A stretch of 64,000 nt of DNA, from contig VWZW01006289.1 in assembly GCA_013397115.1 (NCBI GenBank), positions 1,419,586-1,483,585 of the forward strand, read 5' to 3'. The DNA comes from Edolisoma coerulescens. Its lineage: Eukaryota > Chordata > Aves > Passeriformes > Campephagidae. Under the pieces are notes generated by a model. It was not told the origin of the DNA and made no database searches. It was given only the letters and a program-made list of their open reading frames with translations. Below are positions 51,701 to 63,700 of the stretch, piece by piece; position 1 is the stretch's first letter, and each line of letters begins with the position of its first letter. A program made the position numbers and the translations under genes.

Positions 51701-54700
51701 TTGGGAGAAGAAGTGAAAGAAGCTTGGAGTTTCACACTGTCTAAGGTGTCTGCTGTTGGAGTTAGCGCATTTAGTGAGGAGTGGTCTACTGTCATCAATG
51801 GTGGTGACTCAATTGAAATTGCCAACTTTAAAGTACTCAAAAATAGAGGGTTCCAAACCATATTCATGTAGCTCTGGATGGAATAGGAACAGATGGTTAG
51901 TGGGATGTTTGCAGAAGGAGAAGAAAGAGATGTTTGCAGGAAATAAAGGATTGATTGAAAATAGAAAGAATAATTTCCTTTCCAGGTTTTAAGAACTTCC
52001 TGCTCTTTTTTTTTTCCGCATTTATTCAAGTCTGAAGTCGTGTGGACATACCATTGTAGGTAGCATTTTAAGTATAACTGTGTCATGATAGTCAGTTTAT
52101 GTTCTCAGAGTTTAAATGTAATTTTGACTCAAGACCAAACTCCTGTCTTTAATCTCTTATTGCAGCAGATGGACAAAGCTGCAGAAATATTTTGCAGGCA
52201 AATAAGTAAAATGGAGGGAACAATTGGGAAAAAAAAAGGGAGGCTTCACTTGCTTTTTACAATGTGGAGATGCTATGCTTGTTTTGTCAGCTTTTTATTA
52301 AAAATTCAGCAAGTGTCTTCACATTGTTGTAAACACAAGAAGTTATTAAATAGTAAATTTCTAAAACTCAGTCTCTTAGTTGCTATCTGTCTATTACAGA
52401 ATATTTCCATTTAGTCTTAGATCTGATACAGTTGCCAGCAGGCACTGATGCTCCCTGTTCTGTTTAGATACAGGAAAAAAATCTAACCTTGTGCACAGAG
52501 GTACAGAGGGCAGGAAGGCCTTTAATCAGCAGCCACTGGGCATCAACCATGTAACTGCTTTTCAAAATCTGCCCCTCTGTGTAGTGGCAAAGAAGAATTA
52601 ACAGCAAAAAAGAGCATGCATGCTTCCAGCTATTCCACTTAAAAATGTGAAAAATACATTTAGTACCTTTCACAGACAAGCTAGACGCACTTTATTTTTC
52701 CCTGCTAGGTTATTCTTCATAAAGAGATACGGTGATTATAAAGAAATACAGTAAATAGATTAACTTTCACTATCAATGTTTCTTTCTTTAGGAATTATAC
52801 ATTGAGATTCATGCCTATACCGATGAATGATGCTTCCCAAGCACTCAAAACAAACCCTGAGAAAACAGAAGAGGCGCTGCAAAAGGTATTGCATATGCCA
52901 CCAATGATCAGAAATAAAGCCAGCAAAAATATAGTACTTTTAAGTGACTGAGACTTCATGCTTGGCTGAATAAGAATTCCATGCTGGATGCAAGGATTGT
53001 TTGGTTTGCATAGACATATACGTGGTAATCAAGTGCTGCAAGAGCTTTTTATTCCACACAGTGCTGGGAGTGAAGGCTGGTGGAATGCAATGGTGTAGTG
53101 TCAAAATGTCGTAACTAAAAAAGTGCAAGCTAGACCTGGTATTGCTGTGTGCCTGGCTATGAAAGGGAGAGTTAGAAACTGCATGTTTGTTACATATGTG
53201 CTTGTGGGTATTACCAAATGTTTAGAATTAGTGGTGCACGTTTTTTATATTGGCATAAAAAGTGCAGTCAGCTCTGTACAAGACAAAGGATGCTCTTTAA
53301 TTTGAGGGAGGATGAAAACATTTACTGCCTGTGTTTTATACTGTACATGTAAAATTCACACACTGTGTTGCCCTAAGTAAGCAACTGCACCAGCATGTTC
53401 TTTTGGATGAAAAGGTGTTGACAGTATCTGTAGCTGTTCCACTTGCATGAGTTATAAAACTCCCAGCTGAGTTTTAATATGGTAAACCTTGTGAGCTCCA
53501 AACGAGCCTCCTGCTCAATCAGGAAGCATACATTTCACATCTCTTTAATGAGTAGTTTTCCTTCAGCCAAGGTAAGGGCATAAAAACCTTATAAATAGTT
53601 CTTACTGATAACTGTGATTAAAAAGCAAATGTCTATGATCCTTATTTTCAGTAATTTGAGTATCACAGGGAGAAGTGCTGGTAGGTAGTACTTTTTTCTT
53701 TGATGCATGAAAATGATCTGAATTCTGCTTTTAAAAATCTGATTCGCGGGGGATGGACATATTTCTTACGTCTCATTTAATATAATTGGCTAGGTTCATA
53801 TCTAGACTGATAGGTGCATTTCTGAAAAAAATACTGTGAAGCTTCTGGCCACGGGGATTTAAATTCTGTGTGTTAATTAGGCACCGTGTACAAAGAACAT
53901 TTCCTTTTATTCATATCAAAGTTGCTAAAGCTGTTAGACCCTGAGTTTGTTTTAACATGTGTGGTTCAGGCTTTCTTTAAGCAACACGAGGGAGTTCCCT
54001 GCCAGACAAGGTAGCAGTGTCAGGAGCGGTGCTGTGAGCACAGCTGGTTCCCTGCAGGTAGGGGTGCAGGCCTGCCTGCGTGGGCTGAGCTGTCATGCCT
54101 GGTGCCGGGACAACTGCACTGGCTGACTGATGGACACGGCAGCCACCCTCCCGAGCTCCGGTGTCTCTGCAGCACACTTGACTTGGGGTGGGCAAACTGG
54201 ATAAGCCCAGGGATTTGCTCTAGGGCATGGTCAGATGTTGGAATTCTTGCTGCTGCTGCCACATTAGAGGTGACCATCCCCACTGATCTCCGCCTCACAA
54301 CCTGCTGGCCACTCCACCCATCCTTTTCTCCCCTCTTTCTTTCAGACCAGGTCCATCACCTTTGATGAACCATAAGCAGTTTGCTAACAGGTTTTTTTTG
54401 GCTTCACTAAGTTTGATAGAGCAGGGTTAGGGGGTTACTCTTTGTGCCATGAAGCTGGCTGATGGTGGGTGCTTACTGCTGGTGACAATTGTGGTGGACT
54501 GTAAGTAGGAATCACGTGTCTTTGAAGAGCCCTTCTGTGCTCCTTAGCCTTAACTAAGGTGTGAACTAAGACTGCACTATCACTTAGACACTTTTAGATA
54601 GTTTATCATCTCTTCAGACATACTGCTATTCAAATCTGTGTCTTTGCAGCAGGCCAAAGACATCTAAAAAAGAAATTAATGAAATATCTTGAGTCATCAT

Positions 54701-57700
54701 GATCTCTACAACAGCTAACAGTTGACTCCCTTCAAATATTTCTCAAACCACAACTTGATCCTTTGTCAGCATAACTTGCTAAATTGTTCAAAATAGAAGA
54801 CTCCTTCAGAAAACACTGGCAAAAGCACAATGTTTAACCATGTTTCACTAGTTTGTGAGTGAATTAGTATTTGTGAATGTGGTTATTAAGCACTGAGACA
54901 CACAAAATAAAGTTTGCAGATGATAACCAAATAATTAGGCAGTTTTTCTTGTCAGTCCCTAGTTCTCACACAGCAGCAAAATTGAAAGCAAATTACAATG
55001 TGAAGAGTCAAATCAGTTTCCTAATCTGGCTTTTTTTTCTGGTTTTTTTTAGATAGAAAACTACTTGCTTCGTAACCATGAGACCAGGAAGTACCTGCAG
55101 GAGCAAGCATATCGGCTGCAGCAAGGCATTGTCACCAGCACCACTCAGCAGGTGAGAATTTGTTACTTACTGGACTTCTCAGTGCCTACAGTCTGCCTGG
55201 GGAGGGAGTTCTCTCTCATTCGGAGTACTTTAAAGGTGTGCCTTGTGGGTTATACTGTTTCCCAAGAAATAATAATTATCAATGACTATATATTTGGAAG
55301 GAAAGCATTTGTAAGATGGAGGTCTTCTATACAGCAGTGTAGAGAAAGACTCAAGCTGTTACCAAGTAAACTACTGTTGAAACCAGGAACAGTTTGGTTT
55401 GCTTGTGCTTTCCCTGTGTTATTAAAATTTAATGGGACAGTGTTTCATTACTGGAACCTGAAATGGTACTCTAACCTCTTGAGGGAGAAAATGGTGTATG
55501 GAGATATACTGGCACTAAGAACTGCAAGAGCAGTTGTTTTATTCTAGCAGTTTATCTGTTCCAATGCCACTTTTTCCCCCCAAGTCAATAATCTCTATAT
55601 GAAATAAGTTTAGGCTTTTTTATAGCTTGTTGGTTTTAGTTGTGCTTTTCTCCAACACCACATACACATCAAGTTTCAGGAAATGTAATTTATTGTTATT
55701 TTGAAATAAAATTACTAATTTCTATATTAAGTAGTGTACAATAAGGATGAATTTTAAATACAGTTTTAAAAGAGAGCTGGAAAAGACTCTCTAGTATGAT
55801 AGAATTGCATTATTATTCCCAGAGTGTATTTTTTTTCTGTCTGGATGTCCCAGTGAGGTTTTCTGCTGTCTAATTATTAATTAGCTTTCTGTACTTGTAA
55901 AAAAAATACCCACCCAAAACCCTTTGAAGAGAAAGAGTCATGTGGATCCAAAAAGGAGCATGCTGTGAAATTATTTCAGTTCTCATTGCTAATGATATAA
56001 GATGCTGGAACTGTAGCCTTTATATGATGATGCGTGTGCTCAGATGTTGCTTCAAAATGTCAAATAGCCGGTTCTAATGTATGCTAAGTGGGCTGATAAA
56101 GACTTTTCACTGTACATCTCCCTGCCTCATATATCTTAATCAAAGCTGACTATGTGTCAGGCATTCTTAGTGGTTTGTCTTGTAAGATACAGATATACCA
56201 CCTGCCCTGCATTTGCAGCATGTTGAATGAATTGTCTTGTGGGTACAGATTAAGTTCAATTTATCCCACTGTGAAATGTCTGATGGAAACTTCTGCTTTG
56301 ATAGTTTTAATTCCCTTGCAACTAGGAATATTTACATTTTGAAAGAATACTGCAGAAGCCTGCGCAGTTGCATTTTGCTTAGACTGGAGAAATCGCTGTT
56401 AGTGTTTGTTGAATGGGTAGTGACAGAGCTTTCTTTTATTGTCTGAACTTCTTAACAATTCAGAGACCTTTAGACCTTAGTCTTAGGTATATCAACAAGA
56501 TTTTCAACATTTAATTTGATCCAAAAACCAGAGTAACATTTAATTAGGACGACTTGTTGATTATTTGCAGTTATCATGGAGGTAACTGTGGGGGAAATAT
56601 TCCACAGAGTTTATTTTTCCTGATGGTAAAGTTTTATTTATTTTTACAATGTTTAGAGGTGTCTTTATGAGATGTAGTTCTTTCCTTCAATAGTATTGAC
56701 ATACTTCCAAGGTCTTATCATGCTTTTCCAGGTTGTTATATTGTCACTGCAAATCTCATCACGCTACTATTGATTTTCTACCTGGACTGGATTAAGGCTG
56801 TGTTTGACCAACGTTCTGATGTTTTATCTTATATATTTCTTTTGTTCAAGTAGATGATTGACAGAATATGTGTAAAAGTGCAAGATCATCTCAACTCTCT
56901 AAGAAACTGTGGTGTGGATGCTGTACAGGAGGATGTCAAATGTGCAGAACGGCTGATGCGGGATGCTAAGAACTCCAAAACAGTAAGCCTTCCCCAGCAT
57001 GCTGGCAATGCTGAGAGCAGTTCTGTGTGTGCTTGCAGCTTTTCTCTTTTGGGGGAGTGAAAATAGTAATGTGTCACAAAAGAGTATTTTCTTCAGATGA
57101 CCAGCTATAGGTAGTATTTAAAGTGATAAGGTAATTCTAATTTATGAAGGCTTTGATTTTGCCAAAGACGTTTTCTGCTGTTTGTCCTGGTTTGAAGACA
57201 GGTAGTGATGAGCCTATTTTCTGAAGATACTCTTCCTGTCTTACAGCTCTTACCAAATCTGTATCACCTCGGTGGAGCTGCTTGGGCAGGAGTAAATGGT
57301 TCCCTTTCCAATCCAATCCAAGAGACACTTGAATCCATGGCTGGAGAAGTCACACGGGTAGTGGATGAGCAACTTAAGGTCTGTGGATACATGTGTTACC
57401 ATCTCTCACATGCAGAAATAACTAAATCTGAGGTTTTCTGTTGCTAAATGCAAATGTGCCACACTTCATTTTTCTTCTCAGTAGATTTATATGTAAGCTA
57501 GGCTATCTTTCCATTGTTAGATTCTTACAGCTTTGGGCCTTCTTATTTGGATTTTTGCCCAGTTGGAATGAATTAAAAAGTTACTTTAGTGTTTTCAGTG
57601 GGCAGAAGGAGCATATACTGTTTATTATCATCTTTTTTCATCTGCTGGAAGGGGAAGACTAATCAATTGCTCCTTCAACCCTTTATAAAGGCATTTTTCA

Positions 57701-60700
57701 AGCACCCTGAGAAGCCTCATGCCCTGGAGAAAAATGCTCAGTAGTTAAGGAGTCCCAGTGGAGTGAAAGCTGCTTTTTTGTAGACTCCATTGCAGATTTT
57801 TTTTCTCAGTGGTCACATTTGAACCTGATGCAGGATTTCCACTTTACTGTTTCATTTGGGTAGCTTGTATGTATTGAGAGTGCCCAAAGAATTGGTGCAG
57901 GCAGCTTTACAGGAAATCTTCTCACGAATTGCCTGTCAAACCTCAGTTCTTGAAATAGATGTCAGTGATCTGTAAATGTTCTCACCTGTGTGCTCAGCCA
58001 TCTCCTGCTCAGAAACTTGAACCTTCAGTTGTGTTTGTGCTTCCTATATAACAAGCAAAGGAGAGCCATCCATACAGCATGTGCAAAGGTGCCAGTCAAG
58101 AAAGAAGACAAGGTTGAGAAATTTTAACAACAGTTAGGATCTGTATGGAAGCCGATGAATTTAAAAATATGGCTCCGAGGCAGCTCAGATCAACTTCCTT
58201 TTGTGACTAAGCTGCCTTGCCTGTGTTCTGTTGTATTTAAACACTTTACAACCTTCATCTTCTTTGATCTTTCAATTGAAACATGAAAATGCTTCAGTCA
58301 GTGGGAATATAATGAAGAACAATAATAATGCCATATTACTAATTACTTTTTTGAAATTAAAAAGTTAATGAGGAGGAAAACGGTGCTCTATTTTTAGTAT
58401 GTTTCTCCCTTTCCCCATTATATGAAATAAGGTGAAGATTCCTGCAGACATGAAAGTGATTTATCCATAAGACTCTTCCCAGTGGAACTTCTGGGGTATT
58501 ATTGGGACAGGAATAGTCAGGTCAGCCCTTCGTGCTGGGCTCATGCACTTAAATGAGTTCATCTTGGAGAGTCTTATAGAAGGGGAAAAAAAAAGCCTCT
58601 TCAGCACTTGGAATGTTCCTGAGTTAATGTGTCTTCCATTTATACTTTTATGCATTTACAGCAAAAGACACTTCAACTTCACCTCAACCATTCTGGCTCT
58701 TACATTTACTTTTGATTTGTGTGGCATTCAAGTTAAATGGCTTACAAGAAACTTTAAAGTCATAATGCTCTTTGTATACTCCAACACGAATTTTTATTAA
58801 TTTTCACTTAAGGTGGACAGGTTTTCCTTTTAGTGCTGTGTGTGGAGGAGGAAGTGTTGAACATGGATTAGTGGGGTTTTTTTCACCAGTTGTTTAGGTC
58901 AATTCAAAACGTCATAAGCAATTTACTATTTGTAAAGATAGATGAGGGAGCTCACATAAGGACAGTTCTTTTTGTAATTGTTGGGGGAAAAATATCCTGT
59001 GTGCTGTAAGAGGAGTTTCATTTTTAGTTTCCATAGCAACCAGCGCGATCCTAAAAAGAAGTTTGGAAATTGGTTAAAGCCAATGAACGTTGTTCAGGTA
59101 AATGAGAGATTTTTAATTTTTTTTTTTTTTTAACTGAAGGAAAGAAAGAGGGGTGAAGAAAGGAGTTAGACTAAGGAAAAACAGTATCTTGGAGTGAGTT
59201 TAGTTGACCAAAGGAGAAATTATAACAAGACCCTTGCCTTTTTCTTCTCCTGCTGGTGTCACTGTGGACACACAGAACCTGGAGATGCTATAGTCAGTCA
59301 GCAAAGGCCCAAGGGAAAATAAGCAAGACAAGTGGAGCCTACATAAATGTGATGGTTTTGTAAGGACAGGAGTGGTCAAAATATTCTTCCTAAATTTTGT
59401 CCTAGTGCAAAGGGTTTGTTGGCTCCATCACCTGTTCCACTTTTTATTTTGATGTCATCATCCTTCAGTCCTTTTCCTCAGTGTATGTTTCTCCTAAATG
59501 TTAAGATTCTTTACTTTGTTCTCTTCTTTCACCTGGTGACTGGTACTTGCAGCCCTGTGACTCAAATCCCTGCTCTTTCACAGTCCATATTGGTAGCTGT
59601 GGCTTTCCATCAGTGAAAGGTTTGGACATGGAATTAGGAGGAGAGGAAAGGTTTCTGTAGATACATTCTGTAGGTAACAGTCATGTGAAATCAACAGCTA
59701 AATTCCACCATTAAAGAAATTATGTTCAGTTGTGCAATTAAAGATATGATCCAAACTCTATTTAAGTTCTAAATTGCATGTTCTCTCAGTTTTTTGAGTA
59801 AAAATTGATTTTGGAAATTTCAGGAGAGGTCTAGTTTTTCCTGCTACTTCCCAGTGATGGCTTCACACAGCATTTTTTCACATGATCCATTTTGAAAGAC
59901 CCTGCTTAGACTGCAATTGTAATTCGACATAGCAGAGTCTATCACTTTTATGATTGCGATTCATCGGTAACTCTTGAGAGGCTAAGGAATTTTTTCACAG
60001 TAAACTACACAATTGCCCTGGTGAATAAATGCTATGGAAAAAATGGATGTGTCAGGAACTCTCAGTAGTTTACCTGGCTCAGTTTTCTCTAACATCTAAG
60101 TTCTTCATCCCCCATGGGGATACGGCCGCAGAGGCTTGAAGGTCTCTTCATTAGTCATGCTGCCCCAGAATCTGCTTGAGGATTGAGGGAGAGAGTGTGG
60201 GAAGAGTTCTTAAGTGCATCTTGAGAACCCAGAAACAAGGTACATTATTAGTTATAAAGGCAGTTGTCCCTTATATAACTGTAAATCAGATGTTGTGAAG
60301 ATTGGACTTTCCTGTACACTGTGGCTGCTTCATATTGCTTTGTTGTTTTTTTTTCAATCTGTAAGAGCTACCGACTGAAAGATGCTGCTTTGAATCATTG
60401 AAATTTTTATGCAGCAATGTGTTTTTTTCTTGCTCATTGTCTGCATAAGGAAATAACTAGTTATAGTAGGGCTGTGCAAAGAGAAAAAAGCTGTGATACA
60501 ATGGAGTTGAATCTGAAGTCACTTACCTGTGGTGTGGGATTGAGAAGAAAAAGGAAATCAGTAGAATTTTCAAGGGGTGCAGTTCTTATTTTTGTACAAT
60601 TTACAAATGCCTGGGTAAGATCTAGGCTTACCTACTACACCATTCCAGTGAAACTTAGTTTCTTTTTGTTTGTTTGTTTGTAAGTACCTTTTTCTGTTTG

Positions 60701-63700
60701 GTTATCAACGCTCTGTCTTATTGGAGACAAGTTGGCCCATTTCAGTAACCTGGGCTCCCTGTTCCTTTTTTTTAACCCACCCTCCTGTGGATTTTTCCTG
60801 TGTGGGTGACCTTGCAGTGGAACAGGCTGCCCAAAGAGGGTGTGGGGTCTCCCTCCCTGGAGATACTCGAAAGCCATCTGAATACAATCCTGTGCCATGT
60901 GCTCTAGGGAAACCTGCTGGAGCAGGGAGGTTGGACTAGATGACCTTCAGTGGTCCCTTCCAACCTTTCACCCATTCTGTGATTCTGTGTGAATAAAAAT
61001 TGTTGGCTAAACCTAAAGTTCAGTGAAGATTTACATGTATATAAATGAGATCCATATATTAAAGGTTTGCATGCCAACTGCAGATCACGCTTGTAGCTAC
61101 TTCTTAATATTCAGCTGGTATAGTCCAGCCATGTACAGCATGCTGAGTTCTCAGGAGTCTCCCTTCCTCATTTACTGATGCTTCTTACAAATTGGCAGGT
61201 CTGGAGCACTGATGAAAATTGGTGATTCAGGGCACAGTTTAGAGGGAAGGCAGCTGCAGCAGAGCATCCACTGCAGTGGTGGGTGTACAAGGGAAGCTAA
61301 TTTGTTCTGACAGTTCAACACACAAAGATGTAAATGTTTCATATTTGAAAAGGCAAACAAGTACAGTTGCAGGTCATTTTCAGAACAAGTGTGTTGATTC
61401 TCAAAGCTATATTTTGTAAAAGGTCTTATATTGCAGCTGGATGCAAAATGGATTGGAAAGTAGGAAGAAGAATTGTAAAAACTGCAAGTCTAAAAGTCTC
61501 ATAATGCTATTCACCAGAATAATGCTGTCACCTTCCAGCGAAAGTAAATCCCAATATCTAATGTTGTTTTTTGCTTACTGTGCTGCAGACGCTCCTTGAG
61601 TCTATGGTGGATGCAGCAGAAAACCTTTGCCCAAATGTAATGAAGAAGGCTCACATCCGTGAAGACCTCATTGACGCCAGCACTGAGAAGATTTCCATCC
61701 CACGCACTTTTGTGAAAAATGTCCTCTTGGAGCAATCTGGAATTGATATTCTCAATAAAATTAGGTACTTTAAGAGACTAATCTAACAAAATTGGAATTT
61801 GGATTTTGGGTTGCGTGTATGTATGTGTAGCCGAAGAATTTTGAAATGCTTTCATGACTCACAAGAAACCATGTTACGGCATTCAAAGAGCAGGAAATTG
61901 TCGTACAGGTCTGGGGAACTCAGTTCAGGTGATTCATATATTTGGAATCTCTAGGGATGTTAACTTAGATCATTAATGCATATGCTCTCTTACGTAGTGA
62001 AAGATTTGGTTTGTGGTACACAAATAACGTTTTCATGACTGATACTTCTTAAAATAACCTTTATGTTCTCACGTAACACTGAATTAATGTAGTAGAAGGA
62101 AATTGCACTATTTGCTTTGAGTGGTAGCAGTGCTTTGTCCGTTGTTACATTTGGTCTTGTCCTATAGGTGTAGCAATCACTTTTAGCAAAACTTTGTGTG
62201 GGAGTTGTGCACAGCAGACAGACGTACTTAAAAAATGGAAACTTGGATATTCAAACCACAAACCTGGAGCAGAAACCATTACCCTAAATAACTCTTTGTT
62301 TGTCCTTTAAAAAAAAGAGGCTTTTACCTGACCTTTTACTGGGTTTTTTCTCATATTGGATGTATACCAGAGAATATATTTACACAGTATAATGGGGTTG
62401 ACCTGTACTTAAAACTTCTCAGTTCCCTTCTGCCTGATGCTTGAAAAGCATGACATTTTGTATTGTGTTGCTAATATCTTTGAAGAAGAATAAAACATTA
62501 AGACTTCAAAAGTAGTTTTGCAGAGTCCAGCAAAATAGGCAGGAAAAGGTGTTAAAGACTTTAGCTGTGTTCTTCACAGCATGTTTCAAATGGTTCAGGG
62601 AGTAAGTTTTCTTCACTTCAGTCCTATCAAATAAATCTTTGCCCCAAGACAACAATACTGCCTCTTATACTTGTAGAAGCTGGAACTGTCAGTGGGGTGA
62701 GGGTGCCACACTGTGACCCTTCCTGCCTTATATTATTTGAAATTAATGTCAGTAGCTGAGGGAGATTCCTTCACTCCCATTCTCTTCCCACTGTGGCTTG
62801 GCCACCATTCTACCTCCCTGTGAATTGCATTGCCTTTCCAAGGAGTTCCTTACCTTTTTCTCCAGGCTCTCTGCAGCAGTAGTGCTAGCCCCAGACAGAA
62901 ATAGCTTTGTCAATCCAATGCAGCTCAGTCCACACATAAAAACCATAAACCAAAATCATGTCACTTGCTGGCAAGTGTCAGTTGAAAGAGTTGGCCTTGA
63001 AAGCAGAGGCAGCAGAGGTGGAGCTTGGGGCTGCAGCTCAGGCAATCATGCTTATTAGTTCCAAATCAGCTGCCCTCCACAGCCAGAGCATTTGGTGCTG
63101 TCACCAAAGATGGGACCCCAAGGGAGCAATTCAAGGTACACATTTCCTTGAGAGGGAGTGAGTGACCAGGGAAACCTAAGATCAGTGGGCAGGAGTGGTG
63201 GTGTTCCACATATGTCTGTGCAGTGGAAATGGCTGACGTGAAGTTCTTGAGACAGAAAATGGTTACCTAGAGCAAAAGAGGAAGCAAAGTTGTGATGGCA
63301 TAGACTGGAGAACCAGCACTGTACACTTGTCCTTACCGGCTCACTAACACAAAAAGGAACTGAGGAAATGAATGGATTGTAGTTGTTCAGTGTAGTAGTG
63401 TTAAATAGGCAGCACTGTCCTAATCCCATTCGTCTGAGTTTCGTGTTTGTCTGTCTTCAGTGGTGGAGTGTTCCTCTCCGAGTTTCACTTCTTATTTTTA
63501 TTCACCTCTCTTACCCAGATGTTTTCATTTCATCTCATGGAAAACTGTTAGAAGCAGGTTAAATATGGTACAGAGGCTCCTGTGTTTATTGTGTGATTCA
63601 TGAGTTTATTTCTGAAACCTGCAGTCATGTATCCTGACACCCTCTAATGTTTTACTTCAAATAAAATGACAGTACTGTGGATAATCGTCACACTGTTGAA

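Noticed and set aside
55152..55547. Readthrough extension of exon 21 into the intron
   Set aside because: The frame stays open, but a GTGAGA donor ends the exon exactly where family similarity ends, and exon 22 continues the conserved protein in phase.
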